The position numbers and the translations under genes are program-made. Under the pieces are notes generated by a model. It ran no database searches, was not told where the DNA came from, and saw only the letters and a list, made by a program, of their open reading frames with translations. A stretch of 64,000 bases of DNA from Flectonema sp. DT1601 (Eukaryota > Euglenozoa > Diplonemea > Diplonemida > Diplonemidae): assembly GCA_964019425.1 (NCBI GenBank), contig OZ025842.1, positions 434,001 through 498,000 on the forward strand, written 5' to 3'. This document shows, piece after piece, positions 1-15,106 of this stretch (position 1 is its first letter; each line of letters opens with the position of its first letter).

Positions 1-271
1 ATAATAATAATTTTAAAAAAAAAAAAAAAAAAAAAGGGGGGAAAGACATCCGTCCCCACTCCGCAAGTAGACAGCTGTCAGTTGATTACATAAATAATAA
101 AAACAACACTGCCATGATTCTCGCTTCAGATCGTAAATAACTTAATTAAGCCTAGAAGCCGAAATCTTTAAAGAATGTTTCTGTATCTAATAACCAAGTA
201 ATTATTACTAGTCAGTAGTCATTCGCCTATTCTGATTAAGCTGAGGTATTGACACATCAATACTGTGTAGC

Positions 272-1303
272 TCAGGCGATCGAACCCAGTTTACGAAACG
301 GAGATCGCACACTGCGAGGACTGGTGGTTCGCGGTGAAGACACGTCAAATAGAAGTTCCTGACTAGTGTGAATCTGAAACATCGGTTTAGAAAATACGTC
401 AGTTCGCGCTCGTGCAAAAACCGGACTTTTTCCTCTTGTTGGTGGAGCAGAAGAGTGATACAATCCAGAACTAGAAACTGTATGCAATCTATAACTCGGA
501 GTACCTCCATTCACTGCTGAATCATAAACACACATTGGTAATGAAGTGCAGTGTGATGTTGATGATGATTTCTTTTTCTTACGAGTTCCACGACACTTAG
601 GTTTGAAATACGTCGCCTGTGCTCTATAAAACAAAGTATCCTCATAAACATATCCCTTTGGAGGTTTCCTACTCTTCTTCTGAGTAATATCATACTCTGA
701 CATTGCTTCCTGCAGTAGTGGAAACCGATCGAGGAAACTCTTGCTGTTCGGAGACATTGTTGGACAATTTACAGCAGTGTGTGACTTCTTACGAATGCGT
801 GGAGTTTTTTTAACCACAGACGTACTAAATACTCTGGTTGTAGTACGAGGTGTTACTGGTGATCGAGGTGTCTGTGCAACTCTGGTATTAATGGACGGAG
901 GTGGAATGGGTGCTTGTTGTTCAAATTGGGAATCACAAGCCCAATCATCGCGGTCATCCTCATTCTCATTTTCATCGTATTTGCTGTTCGTGTCAGTGGA
1001 GTCATCGCTGTCGATTAGCTTTTCTTCAGTCAAATCAGAAATTATTGAAAGCACATGCCATGGTGGGGGTGACGTTGCATTTGGATCCACGGGCTTCCTC
1101 TCAACAAACTTTCCACTCTTTTTACGACTTCCAGCTCTCCTAGTTGCTGGCGTTGATGTCCCCATTGAGTTCCCTCTTTTACGAGTCGATTTTCTTTCTG
1201 ACTCTTTTCGCATTCGAAGTCTCATTTCTGTATTGTGACCTCCACCTCTATTAACTGAGGCGCTGTTACTGCGTCGGAGAAGCGCACCGTCCGGAACTGC
1301 CAT
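272..1303 (-). CDS. Basic, Ser/Arg-rich protein of unknown function
   Basis: Single open frame of 343 aa, ATG at 1303, stop TGA at 272-274. I do not recognise a family. The protein is strongly basic and low in complexity: an RKR/KST-rich stretch around residues 30-70, an acidic patch rich in D/E/N around 95-120, a run of Thr-Pro and Ser-Pro pairs around 140-175, a KKKK cluster near 245, and more Ser-Pro sites at the C-terminus. No membrane segment or signal peptide is visible. Ser-Pro and Thr-Pro density suggests a phosphorylated, largely disordered protein, perhaps cytoskeletal or nuclear; that is inference only. It is the last gene of the minus-strand array in this window and lies 249 nt after the stop of its upstream neighbour. 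Confidence 0.65.
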   Translation of the reverse strand: MAVPDGALLRRSNSASVNRGGGHNTEMRLRMRKESERKSTRKRGNSMGTSTPATRRAGSRKKSGKFVERKPVDPNATSPPPWHVLSIISDLTEEKLIDSDDSTDTNSKYDENENEDDRDDWACDSQFEQQAPIPPPSINTRVAQTPRSPVTPRTTTRVFSTSVVKKTPRIRKKSHTAVNCPTMSPNSKSFLDRFPLLQEAMSEYDITQKKSRKPPKGYVYEDTLFYRAQATYFKPKCRGTRKKKKSSSTSHCTSLPMCVYDSAVNGGTPSYRLHTVSSSGLYHSSAPPTRGKSPVFARARTDVFSKPMFQIHTSQELLFDVSSPRTTSPRSVRSPFRKLGSIA

Positions 1304-1552
1304 ATTGTATAGTGTGCCTTTATAAAACGATTATGTGATGACTTCTTTATGTTTGAATGTTTATATATAAAATACCACTGTCATTTTGTCATCGATTGTC
1401 AATCTGATATAAAAATAAAAATAAAATAAAAACAATATAAACTCGTCTCTATGTGACGTAATTAAATAGCAATACGCACAAAATGGTTAGAGCACACTGC
1501 ATAATATGATGCTAGTGTAGTCGATGTTTTTTTAATAGCTTTTTTAGCTTAT

Positions 1553-2053
1553 CTACATCTTAGTGGGCAATCGTGTGGGTTGCTGTAGTGGTATTTCATC
1601 ATTTTCAACGATGGTGTCAATATGCTGGTAGTCTGAAGACGCATTTTGTTTCCATTTTATATAATCAGCGTCCGTTATAATTCCTCCAGTTGATGGAGCA
1701 GTTTTGTCAGGTAGATTTAGTTTCGGTGGAGGTGGCGGTGGTGGTGTCATCGATTCGTCGCTTCTATCACCAGCAAACATATTATAAATCCCCGACTTAG
1801 AACCAGGTTGATACCTGTCTGAATGAGGACAGTCGACATCATCGTCAAATCCGACTCCCATATAATCCTGTTTAGCTAATTGTTCCCACTTATTCATAGC
1901 ATCTTCCACCTCATTATTCATACCATCAAATATAACATTATCAATTTCTGAATCACATGTTGCTGTTGGTTGTGCCGTTCTACTACTAGAACTGGATATT
2001 TCTGTACCAACCTGTCCAAGAACGGGGTTGTAACCTACCGGTTTTCCTTCCAT
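1553..2053 (-). CDS. Small acidic protein of unknown function
   Basis: Open frame of 166 aa, ATG at 2053. Not recognised. It is acidic and mostly polar, with a Ser run near residue 20, a patch with EDAMNKWEQLAKQDY (around residues 50-64) that could form a helix, a run of seven prolines near residue 105 that could bind SH3/WW/EVH1-type domains, and no membrane segment. A pyrimidine-rich stretch ending in AG lies about 15 nt upstream of the ATG, supporting this start. It lies 223 nt downstream of the RCC1-ARF fusion on the same strand. An additional upstream coding exon cannot be excluded, because the protein begins without a recognisable domain. Confidence 0.6.
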   Translation of the reverse strand: MEGKPVGYNPVLGQVGTEISSSSSRTAQPTATCDSEIDNVIFDGMNNEVEDAMNKWEQLAKQDYMGVGFDDDVDCPHSDRYQPGSKSGIYNMFAGDRSDESMTPPPPPPPKLNLPDKTAPSTGGIITDADYIKWKQNASSDYQHIDTIVENDEIPLQQPTRLPTKM

Positions 2054-2276
2054 TTTTTGTAGTAACCTACATAGAATGAAAAATTATCACTAATTTGAAT
2101 TGATAAAAAAGTTTTATTTTTTAATAAACATTTGTAAAGTTCTCACAAAGGTTAGTCGGTGAACATTAAATGAGATATAATGTTCGCGATAAGAAGAACA
2201 AGTTAGTAACTCTGTAATACACAAAATATTCACTTTAGTCGGGAAAAAAAAAAAGAGGTTTCGATGAGTTTAGAAA

Positions 2277-5300
<3,024 letters not shown>

Positions 5301-6125
5301 TCACATTCCCGATCGGTTGCGCATATCATTCAGCTCGTGTAATCTTGCCTGAAGCTGCAAAATTTGCGCTTGAGCACCCTGAGTCTGTGGAGGACTCAGA
5401 GCGTTTATCTGTTCTGTAACACTTTGTATAGCATTCTGGATTTGCTGCTGATCTGACTGGGCAGGGTTGTACTGTTGCTGTTGCTGCTGCTGCAGCTGTT
5501 GAGCCTGCAATGCGGCTTGTTGGGCTTGCAACTGAGCTTGTTGTTGCTGCTGCTGCGCCTGTTGTTGTTGTTGTTGTTGCAGCTGAGCCTGCTGTTGCGC
5601 CTGCTGCTGTTGGGCCTGCAGCGCGGCTTGCTGCTGCTGCGCCTGCAATTGGGCCTGTTGCTGCTGTTGAAGCTGGGCAGCCTGTTGTTGCTGCTGCTGT
5701 TGCTGCAGCTGAGCAGCCTGGGCTTGTTGTTGCTGTTGTTGCTGCAGCTGAGCAGCTTCTTGCTGTTGCTGCAGTTGGGCAGCCTGTTGTTGTTGCTGCA
5801 GCTGAGCCTGTTGTTGTTGCTGCGCAGCTGCTGCAGCTGCCGCAGCCGCTTCCTGCTGTTGCTGCAAGGCAGCCTGCTGTTGCTGCTGCGCAGCTGCTGC
5901 AGCCGCTTCCTGCTGTTGCTGTAAGGCAGCCTGCTGTTGCTGCTGTGCAGCTGCTGCAGCCGCTTCCTGCTGTTGCTGTAGGGCAGCCTGCTGTTGTTGC
6001 TGTTGCTGTAGGGCAGCCTGCTGCTGTTGGGCTTGTACAGCAGCTTGCTGCTGGAGCTGCGCTGCCTGCTGCTGCTGCGCCTGTGCTGCTTGTTGCTGCT
6101 GGAGTTGTGCTGCCTGTTGTTGTTG

Positions 6126-6156
<31 letters not shown>

Positions 6157-7228
6157 TGTTGTTGCTGTTGCTGTTGCTGTTGTTGTTGCTGTTGCTGTTG
6201 CAGTAAATGTTGTTGTTGGAATTGCTGTTGCTGTTGCTGTGGTACTTGCTGTACGTGTCCAGCAGTAGAAGGCTGTTGCTGCTGGTATGGCAACCCTTGT
6301 TGGGGTTGCTGCTGATGTAGCTGGTGCTGCTGTCCCATTTGCAGTCTCTGTTGAGCTGCTTGTAGTTGTTGAAGCTGATTCATCTCATGAGTCGGTTCGG
6401 AATCACCTGGTCTGGTCCATGTTGTCTTTGATTCATTAGTTACTGGGTCTGTGTATGAGTAGTAGTTCCTGTTTTGTTTTATTTAATATTTATCATTAAT
6501 ATGGAACTCAATAAGAAACACAACCAGCCTCTAACAGGAAATACTACAAACAACAATTCACTGTAAACAAAATGACGACATACTGCTTACGATTTGGGTC
6601 AAAATACTGCGCCCAACCAGGAGGGAGGGGAGCTGGTTTAGTAACTTCTTGTTGAGAAGCTGAATCAGCAACCGAAACATTACTCGAAGGGACTTGTGTC
6701 TGAGTAGGCTGCCATGGAGTGGATTCCTCTTGTGGTTTAGCAACCTGTTGATTTATTGGATTGCTGGTGGTAATGTTATTGTTGTTAGCATTATTAACAT
6801 TGTTGAGTATGTGATCCGCATTTACTGTGGTCGCTGTCGTAGGCGTGGAGGGGTCCGAAGCCAGAGACAAGCCGTCAGGTTGCTGCTGCTGTTGCGGTTG
6901 CTGCTGTTGCTGCTGCTTCGGCTGTTGCGGCTGTGACACAGAAGGCTGTGACACAGGAGACTGGGATTCTGTCGCCGGTCCCAACCCGAAAGAAAAGATA
7001 TCCTCCTTACCCGGGATAGGAGGAGGCGTCAGTCCCGCAGTAGTAGTAGGAGGCGCAGTTGCTTCTGGCATCATCGCTAACGTTTCGAAAAAAGCCGCAG
7101 AATCACCAACGGCAGCAGGCTTCTGCTGGATTGCTATCGGAGCAACTTCAGGTATGACAGAAACAGCGGGAACGGTGGGGAGAAAAGGATCCGCAACTTT
7201 CTCAATTTGTTGGTCGTTTTGTGGTTGC

Positions 7229-7260
<32 letters not shown>

Positions 7261-8028
7261 AAGCTGTTTTTGATGATCCAAAAAGAACAAATTGTCGTCG
7301 TTAGCCAGGTCAGCCGCACGCTGTTCCCACGAAGTAGTGTTGCTAACATTCAACTGAGCCATCCCGAGAGTTGCTACTTCAACTGATGGATGCACAACAG
7401 ATGGAGGTGAAGCATTACTTGAGATGGCACTAAATACTTCAGGTGAAGACAGATCAATGACACGACTAGCGAATGCTTTCAATTCAGGAGCTAACTCACC
7501 ACATGAATTAAAGTGTACAATAGTAACATTTGAGGACTCGTCATTAGTAAGAAGATCAAGACAGCTTTGGAGTGGTAAGTCACCAGCCATTACAACGAAT
7601 TCAGTTATGTTTTGTTTGTAGCAGAGTTTCATCATTCTGGTTGTGAGCAACACCCCAAGACCAACACTCCTCCTCGATAGAATAGGATTGTCTTTCTTTG
7701 CGAACGGACAACCAGTACTAAGACAGTTTAATCTGAGAGTGTTTTGTTTAAAATATTTGCATTTTCTGTTCTGACAATGAGAGCCTCTGTCTGTAATTTG
7801 ACATTTGTCAGTTCTGTACCCCTTCAACATAACCTTCCTCATAAATTCACTTTCTTGTGCAGGCGGTAAATCACCCTCTGATAAGATTGCTATTTTTTGT
7901 TTAAAATTCATATTCACTTGTTGTCCTAAATACTTCCATAAGGCTTCAATGTCAACCTCTTTTCCCATCATTTCCTGGCATTCAAGTAGGTACTGCGCGT
8001 TTACGAGTAGCGCAGCTTTTGTTTCCAT
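5301..8028 (-). CDS. NYN/LabA-like + WW domain + poly-Gln protein
   Basis: Two exons, 8028-6584 and 6468-5301, joined by a 115-nt intron (donor GTATGTC, acceptor AACAG), giving about 870 aa. The join rebuilds a WW domain (LPPGWAQYFDPNRKQ, then NYYSYTDP, ending in TTWTRPG), which proves the splice. Residues 1-200 resemble a NYN/LabA-type PIN-like nuclease fold: a LLVNAQYL strand, ALWKYL helix, GVLLTTRMMKL and FVVMAGDLPL. Some acidic positions usual in the active site look replaced, so nuclease activity is doubtful. A Cys/His cluster at about 85-115 could bind zinc. The middle is Gln/Pro/Thr-rich, and the C-terminal 360 aa are mostly Gln with Ala blocks. WW domains bind Pro-rich ligands, so an RNA- or transcription-linked role is plausible but inferred. 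Confidence 0.8.
5470..6240 (-). repeat. CAG/CAA-rich poly-Gln coding tract with an Ala/Gln tandem repeat
   Basis: This stretch codes almost only Gln with Leu-Gln and Ala-Gln interruptions. Within 5810-6000 a unit reading QQQQEAAAAAA recurs three times, the last with a longer Ala run. CAG and CAA are mixed, so this is an old, interrupted tract rather than a pure triplet expansion. Six-frame Leu- and Ala-rich frames opposite it are shadows. Confidence 0.85.
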
Positions 8029-9184
8029 ATTTGTGCGATTTTTCCCTCCTATTCAGAATAATTTAACGTAACTTGTGTATAAATATATTTTATAATATCA
8101 TAAAACACATCGAGAATGATCCAATCCGCAGTCGGCCTTCCAAAGGTTCATAATCAATCAAATAAAAAAAAAAAATAGAGAGCATCAAGTCATAGCTAAT
8201 AATGCTAGCGAGGCGTAAAACCCAACTTTTGTTTTAGGATTGTTATGTTATAGTTAGCGAGTCCGACATACAATTGAGTACCGGTTATATATACACGACA
8301 GGGTGGAACGGTTAAACCACCTGTATGTCCCCAAGTAGTATGACATTATGTAAAACCTAATCTCTGAGAGGATCATTTTTTTAGCTTTAGCGAGGAATTC
8401 TAATGTTCGAGAGACTCGAATACCTCAATGCGTCGGCTTTAATCGGTTCGTTATGGCATAGGTATGGATCATTTTGATGGATGTATCTGGAAATAAAGAA
8501 AGAAAGAAAAAAAAAAAAGACAATTTAACAATATTATAATAAAAAAATATGAATAAAAAATTAAAAAAAAAAACTATCATCACAATTCTATTTGTTAAGA
8601 AAACAAAACATAACTATTCTAGCGCATGAAATCAGATGCGGATAAACAAAAAAGAAACTAAAAAAAACTTTAAAAAAAAAAACTGAAAATAATAATATCA
8701 CACAAATTCTGACTAATCTTTCGACTAGCTGCTTTGTTGAATAAAAATAGTTTGTTAGCAGAATACAAAACTGATGACTACGAGGGCGCATCAGTAAGGA
8801 CCCAATCGCGAAGATTGTAGTTGTATGGCTTCGGCTGGAAGTGATCGATCAACTGCTTAGATGCAGGCAGCAAAAAAAAAAAAAAAAAAAAAAATTAATT
8901 TAAAGACGACGCCTGTTTTCAGATAAGAAGAAATCTGAGGGAGAAAAAAAAATATGGTTTTACAAACAACCCCATAAACTTCATAAGTAGGAATACCGAT
9001 AATTAGAACTATGTTTGTGTATTGTTGTAGAAAGTTGTTTGTTTAAAAAAAAAACAAAAAAAAAAATCAACACAATAGAAGGTTGAAGAAATCAATGAGA
9101 ACGAGGGCAAGGGAGGTTAAAAAGTACTTCTTCTTCTTATACTCACTTTAATTATTAATTTCTGACCAGCCTTACTGAGTAATG
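8029..9184. other. Gap with two possible small terminal exons
   Basis: Mostly A/T-rich with poly(A) runs. Two GC-richer islands read like last exons on the minus strand. At 8852-8778, an acceptor CTAAGCAG is followed by 24 codons (QPKPYNYNLRDWVLTDAPS at the end) and TAG. At 8486-8387, a poly-pyrimidine TTTATTTCCAG is followed by 32 codons (beginning YIHQNDPYLCHNE) and TAA. Upstream exons could not be placed, and open runs of this length are not significant alone. A short perfect stem, TTCGAG/CTCGAA, also lies in the second island. Confidence 0.3.
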
Positions 9185-12086
9185 TTAGTTGCTTTGTCTC
9201 CTTTTTTGTTCTTCCCGCAGCCTCGCAAGCGTTTGTTTCAATTCTGATTTCTTACAAACCAGTTCTTCAATTTGTTTGCTTCTCGTACGAGCAAGTCCCC
9301 TCAGATGATTTAAATAATTTAATTCACGGCTTGCATCATATCGAGGAAGGGGTTCCCGGGGTAGGCTTCGTCCCGCTCGACGACGGGAACCAAAAGCTGG
9401 AGCAGCACCCAAAAAATCCTCAAAATTTATCGTTGGGGATTTTGTTCGTCGTGGAGACATGGCCTGCAAGGGAGTGCAAGCGAGAGACGATCTCTTGTTA
9501 AAATAATGATTTTTTCCCTTTAATCCCATCGGTGATCGAGCAGCTGGACTACCTCCGTAATCTGACCCTACTGGTGAATGACCACTAGAATCAGCGTGAG
9601 GAAATAGGAGTCCACTTCCAAAACTTCTAAAATCACGTTCGCGATCACATCGTACTTCGAGATCGAGAAGCTCTTCGTATATCTGTTTCCTCTTTCCAGT
9701 TGTTGTCCAGAAATAACATAAATTCTGTTCTGCATAATCAACAAGAACCTTATGCATGTGAGTTAATATTATTTTATCATAACCACTTGTAAAGTCTGGA
9801 TCTTGTACAAGCGTCTCTACATCGAGAAGTGTTCTTGTTGTGTTTGGTGTCTCCACCGGAACCACCGGTGCCGCCGATGAAAATTGATTAATATACGCAG
9901 TCCACGTTATGATCTTCGTACTTTTATAATTGTCGGGCAGCTGTACCGGCTGTTGTTTTTTTTTGTTTTTTTTTCCCGTTATTTTTCCGTAATAAAAACA
10001 CATACGATTCCAAAACCACGCAGATCAAGCCATCGATCAATAGAAGCTTTGAGTTCCGGACCATTTTGATTAGCTGAAGCAGTTTGTCGGTTTACCAAAC
10101 ATTGGAACACTTCGGCTATTTTCTTAACGCGATTTTCAGTTCTAGTACCACGACCCATAGCTCCAGCAACCAATGCCGGAATAATAATTTTAACAACGAG
10201 ATAGAGACCAGCTGGCTTCACTGGATCAACACCTCTGGCTGCACAACCTGTAACGAATACACGCATGAACTGTTCCAAACCATAAGGGACAAGATCTATT
10301 TGAGTAATCCTGTCATAAAATTCATCCAACCACTCCCACAAAATATGCTCAGTCCCGGGCTTGAACTTGTCATCCTCAGGAAGATCCGGATTTTTTGATA
10401 CTAATTCCTGAGTCAGTTTAAACAGAGTTACCTGTTATGTTATGTTGTTTGTTTTGTTTTTTTTTTTGAAAAAAAAAAAAAAAAAAAAAAAACAGGCCAA
10501 CTACATACCTTCTCATAACGCTCTTTAATACCGTCCCCAATTGATAACCGAAATATCGTAACAGGGATGGTACTGCTTCGTAGTATGGTGTTGACGGGTC
10601 GACGAAGCTCGACATCAATTGCATCACGAAGAAGTTGTTCTGTAAGACCATTATCCTCACATAGTTTATGTAAGGAATGACAAAGTATTTCTGAAATCTC
10701 CAAAGGTATCACATCCTGCATTATTAATAATATATATCTGAGATGGTTTTTTATTAAGTAAACCAACCAAGCAAGAGACTCCTCAGACCTTTGATCCAAA
10801 AGAGATTTTCTATTTGGTTGTTGTGGCATCACAGAATGGATAATCGCTTCTAATTTTCCTCTTTTTGACCAGTGGATCGAATTTGAATATCCACAATAAA
10901 GTTTTTCCGTGACCAGTTGTTCATAAGCAGTTTGTAAGGCGTGAACGACTGCATCTCGTTGGATTCTCCGTTCCAAACGAAAAAGCATGTCACTACTGAG
11001 GTCCTTACTTGTGTCATTGGCTAAGTCAATTCTAAGTAGTAGGTCCCAATGTTTTTCAACTTTGTCGTCGCTTTTTTCTTTTTGTTTTTCTATAATTATC
11101 TGTCGTATGTTTTGGAGATCCACTCTTCTGATTATCTCCTCCGTATTCGGAGGAATGCTGTTATAATAAACAGCCTTATCAGTTATTATGAGTGCCATGC
11201 TTCCTTTTAGTGCCCCAGATCGTTTCAACACAGAAACTTGAAGGGAAAATAATATTATGTGATCACCTTCATTTTTTAAGGCTCTGACAGTAGCGGCTTT
11301 TTGGGCTAATTGGAGTGTGTCGTCAGCTGCTCGTTTTGTTGGCATTAAAGCAACTGAGGTGTCGAGGGATTCGACTTTTCTATTCATGCTGCTTTCTGAA
11401 ATGACACGCAGCACATCAGCTGCAGTTCGGATTGGTCTCTCCAACGATGTAATCTCAACTGTTGGAGACAACCGTTTCAAAACTGATATCATTTCTTCTT
11501 TTCCTCCTTTCTTTTCTCTCAATGAAAAGACCATATATCCTGGATCAGTCACATCCCTTAAGACTGACTGACGTACTAATTTCCCATCCACTTTAGTTTC
11601 TTGTCTAATATCTAAACACAAAGTGTTCGTGTCTATTTCTGATTCAATTATTGCTTCCGTGTCGGATACTTTAAAAACCCACAAGAATCGATATCTGTAA
11701 CACTTAGTAGTAATAGTTGGGCCATCATCGGGTGAGAGAATTGACCTCTCGAGTCGTTCTAACAAATGAACAGCGTATTTGGTAATTATTACTATTCGCT
11801 GTTCTGTTCTACTCATTCCTAGTAGCGGACATAACTCAGCGCTGAACCAAATTATTGGTTTGCAGTCATCACGTCTAATCCTGCTGTGACTTTGTTTTTC
11901 GTGAAGAGTTTGTATATTTTCACTTGAATTTTCAATATCTAAATTATCAAAGCGAGTTCCTTGTTTTAATAAGGACATTTTCTCATCTCTCTTTGGCTTT
12001 CCGTATGTTTTTCCGCTATTTGGTTTCTTGTGTGAAAACATCATACTGACTCCACGAGCAAGAAACTTAGGATCGGCGAAGTCCAT
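9185..12086 (-). CDS. Large protein with PH-like region and divergent RasGAP-like domain
   Basis: Three exons: 12086-10509, 10431-10006 and 9949-9185, about 922 aa. Intron 1 (77 nt; GTATGT...AACAG) carries a poly(T)/poly(A) pair; intron 2 is 56 nt. An alternative acceptor for exon 3 lies 9 nt further on, in frame. Residues about 290-400 look PH-like. Residues about 440-690 resemble a RasGAP domain: an FR motif (TIFRLS), then GLYLVVKIIIPAL where RasGAPs have a FLR.ICPA motif, then KKIAEVFQCLVN where they have a KVLQNLAN helix. The FLR arginine is replaced and no clear arginine finger is seen, so catalysis is doubtful. The C-terminus (residues 700-922) is Ser/Pro-rich, then a coiled coil. A role in small-GTPase signalling is inferred. 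Confidence 0.65.
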
Positions 12087-13129
12087 TTTGCCGTGTGGTT
12101 CGGAACCAACTGTTTAAATATCAAAATATTAAAAAAAAACTAATAAACTACTTCTACTTGGGACTTTTTTTAGATTTCTTTTTTTTTTTTTTTTTTTTGC
12201 ATTTAACAAGTATTGTAAGAACCAAAAAAAAAGAATGTTGGCAGGCACACGTAAACCTCCTTTAGCTGTATCAGTTTTAAGTCGGTTCACGTGTTTCAAA
12301 CATAAACAAAAAAATCACAGGTTTAATACTATTATTTTCTGTATAGTTTTAAGATAAAGTCAAATTTTTTTTTTCCCCTCGGAATACGAAAACAAAGCTC
12401 TCTGCTGATAATCAGAAGATGAATATTTTTACACGAGAAGACTGCTCTCGGGGAACTGGTGACCTGGTGCGTGCTTTTTAACACACTACATAATCCACCC
12501 CCCGATCGGACGAGAAGAATATCACACCTTTGAAGAAATAATTAACCTGCTACCAAGAAAAAGTTTATAACATTCGAAATAATGGCAAGAGACAGTTAAT
12601 ATTCCTCTGGCTGTGATCTATGAAAGATTTCTGAATAAGCTGCGCGTTAGGAAGGATTATTATTATTAATATTTTTTTTTTTTTTTTTTTTTTCAAGAAA
12701 ATTGAACGATACAACAAAGGTTTCCAAATAAAAGACTGGCGTCAACAAAACAAACACATCGTCTGCCACTACTCATGATAAGAGTAATATCTATACTTTT
12801 TAGTGGATTAAAAAAAAACCCACTGTGAGAAACACGTAAAAAAAAAAAAAACACACACAACTGAGCGAAAGGACGTTAGCTGACTGCTGAGGGGAAAGAA
12901 AAAGGGGAAAAAGAATATTCTCGTATTGTGTGCTGAAATCAGGGTTAGAGTAACCCAATGTCAAATAGCAAAATTCAAATTCGACATTGATTGGAAGTAA
13001 GGAAGGAAAAGGGGAAATGGAATCAGCTTTTATTAATCTCTCGCAATCTACAGATTGTTATCAACGGTCTTTAGCATTGGAGTCTTTTTCTTGGTTTCAA
13101 TTCTTTAGTTTCGATACTGGATTTGTTTA
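12087..13129. other. Gap: dispersed repeat and homopolymers
   Basis: Holds one copy of the ~160 bp repeat family (12199-12361), with poly(T)/poly(A) runs at 12178-12198, 12366 and 12670. An AACAG acceptor-like site lies 24 nt upstream of the ATG at 12086. No convincing gene seen. Confidence 0.5.
12199..12361 (+). repeat. Dispersed ~160 bp repeat, family III (copy 1)
   Basis: Matches 19501-19660 in the opposite orientation over its whole length, with scattered substitutions and small gaps. The strongest blocks are AAGTATTGTAAGA, TGTTGGCAG and TTTAAGTCGGTTCACG. It has no open frame and no obvious terminal inverted repeat. It could be a non-coding RNA or a short interspersed element. Confidence 0.7.
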
Positions 13130-15106
13130 CTACGATTCCTTAGTTGGAGCGTCACGTATCTGCATGCGGGAAATCTTTCTATGCAGAAGCTGTCTGTCGT
13201 CGGGAACCCTGTCAAAGAAATTTTTAACACGTTTTTGAATTTTTTGTCTCGAAGTTTCTATTTCATTTTTATTCGCCTCTTCATTCTCAGAATCGGAATC
13301 AATTGTTAAAACTGGTTTCTCATCTGATTGTGTCTTCTTTGAGGCAGCCTTCGATATGTTCGGAAACAATAAAACAGCAGCACCCGCTACAAAAATGTAT
13401 AATCTGACAGGAAACCGTGATAAAATAAACAACACTACACTGGCAACAAATGCTACCGCGAATAAGCATAACGTCGCAATCACAGATACGTAGTAATCTT
13501 TGTATGATAAAAGGGATGATAGTTTACTGAAAACGGTTGCTGCTTTTCCCAAAGGATCGTCAAGATGCCTGACTGCGTTTAACGCGTTTGGTATTCTCTG
13601 TAGTTTAACCCACAGGTTTGGTTTGATATATGGATTCTCACTTTCAAATAAAATAATTTGATGTTCATCTTTTATATTGCTCGCGACAATACCATTAGCA
13701 ACCATACAACCTGATAATAAGAACGGAATCATGTATATTGGTGTTTGCCATGTTATGACTGCCCAAACAGGAACTAAACCCATAGCCAGGATGCTATTAC
13801 ACCAAATGGCTACCAATAATGAAGGTAATCCAAGTTGATCACTCATACGTGCGGCAGTGTCTTTTACAGTGTGGATTCCATGATTAGGTTCAGGTTCTAC
13901 TCTGGAGACTTTACATTCAAAGTATGATTTCTGAACGAGTCCAAGAATTGGTTTTTCTGTTGGGATCCACTGGATTCCAACTTTTAAAAATCCAAGTGAA
14001 CGCTTAGGATCTTGCATTCCAAGCACTTCAGAAACTTTACTGCAGCCTCTAAATAAACGAGGCGTTTCTTTATCGTAACCTGCTGCTTCTTGTGTACCAG
14101 TTGGTAGGAATTTAATCCAGAGATCAGTTGGGTTGGCGTAGTCAGCTATTGGTAGTGCTGCTCTACCAATTGGTTCATCAGTAAACAGTCCTTGAGGATT
14201 ACTATCATAGATACAGAGGAATAATGAAGCCGTTGGATCACTTGCTGGGATTACAAAACTAGCTTCCTGTTCTCCCCATTTCGGAGAATGGGTTTGGGTT
14301 TTAGACGGACTTCTAACATAAGAACCAGCTAAGTACATACAAATGTATGGATTTGGTGTTCCAACTTCACCAGCCCAAGCAGCTGGAACATCACGAGCTT
14401 CATAAATCCTAACATGAAGATGACCACAAGGAACATCTGGTGAGTAATCCTGAACTCCTTTAGAGATCTCACGACTACCAATAAGAGAAGCAATCTTTGC
14501 TGAACGAACTTCCATAACTCTTTTTCTAAAACTCTTAACTGGTTTCCATGATTCATCAGTTGGAGATAATCCATTACTTGTTAAGCAAGGGTTGCATGTT
14601 CTCTGTTCACTTCCATATCCAGGCATTGACATTCTACCACAACATTGATTACAAATAATATTATGACAGCTACGGCAATGATGTCGCAGTCTAACTACGT
14701 TAAATTTCTTAAAACAAGATTGACAATCTGGGATTGACTTGCCGTTACCTGGTTCAAGATCTGTTGTTGTGAATCCCTCGCTGTCTTCGTATTTTCTTAT
14801 CCATTTTCTTCTTCTAACACAATCAGTCATTTTACACGAGGGATGGAACGTGTGAAGGTGATACGCATGAGCGTATGTCCATCCATCTTCTCCAGCGTTG
14901 GTGGTGTCAATTTCCCACGTTGATGTCCACTTTCCTGCCTTTGGGGCTTCTAAGTTATCCTTCAACACAGGACCTGTTTGATATAAATCAGTCCACTCAT
15001 CAATATCAGCTGGTAGACGTGGCTTACTCACGAATCCTTTTAGTGGAATCCTTCTCTGATTTTCAAAAACACTGACCTCTAAAGGAAAAGGCATCGGAGA
15101 GGACAT
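13130..15106 (-). CDS. DysF - FYVE - C2 - multi-TM membrane protein
   Basis: Single exon, 658 aa. Residues 10-105 match a dysferlin/peroxin DysF module (ENQRR, WTDLYQTG, WTSTWEID, DGWTYAHAYHLHTFHP, VRRRKWIRK). Residues 128-174 are a FYVE-type zinc finger with paired CxxC motifs and RLRHHCRSC, the PI3P-binding signature. Residues about 227-335 form a C2 domain (LHVRIYEARDVPA, NPYICMYLAG). The C-terminal third has hydrophobic segments at about 430-450, 455-476, 538-563 and 567-582, in two hairpin-like pairs, followed by an acidic and then a basic cytosolic tail. Family knowledge points to an endomembrane protein binding PI3P, probably on endosomes or ER contacts. DysF modules also occur in yeast peroxisome/ER proteins. 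No frameshift or intron is seen. Confidence 0.85.
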   Translation of the reverse strand: MSSPMPFPLEVSVFENQRRIPLKGFVSKPRLPADIDEWTDLYQTGPVLKDNLEAPKAGKWTSTWEIDTTNAGEDGWTYAHAYHLHTFHPSCKMTDCVRRRKWIRKYEDSEGFTTTDLEPGNGKSIPDCQSCFKKFNVVRLRHHCRSCHNIICNQCCGRMSMPGYGSEQRTCNPCLTSNGLSPTDESWKPVKSFRKRVMEVRSAKIASLIGSREISKGVQDYSPDVPCGHLHVRIYEARDVPAAWAGEVGTPNPYICMYLAGSYVRSPSKTQTHSPKWGEQEASFVIPASDPTASLFLCIYDSNPQGLFTDEPIGRAALPIADYANPTDLWIKFLPTGTQEAAGYDKETPRLFRGCSKVSEVLGMQDPKRSLGFLKVGIQWIPTEKPILGLVQKSYFECKVSRVEPEPNHGIHTVKDTAARMSDQLGLPSLLVAIWCNSILAMGLVPVWAVITWQTPIYMIPFLLSGCMVANGIVASNIKDEHQIILFESENPYIKPNLWVKLQRIPNALNAVRHLDDPLGKAATVFSKLSSLLSYKDYYVSVIATLCLFAVAFVASVVLFILSRFPVRLYIFVAGAAVLLFPNISKAASKKTQSDEKPVLTIDSDSENEEANKNEIETSRQKIQKRVKNFFDRVPDDRQLLHRKISRMQIRDAPTKES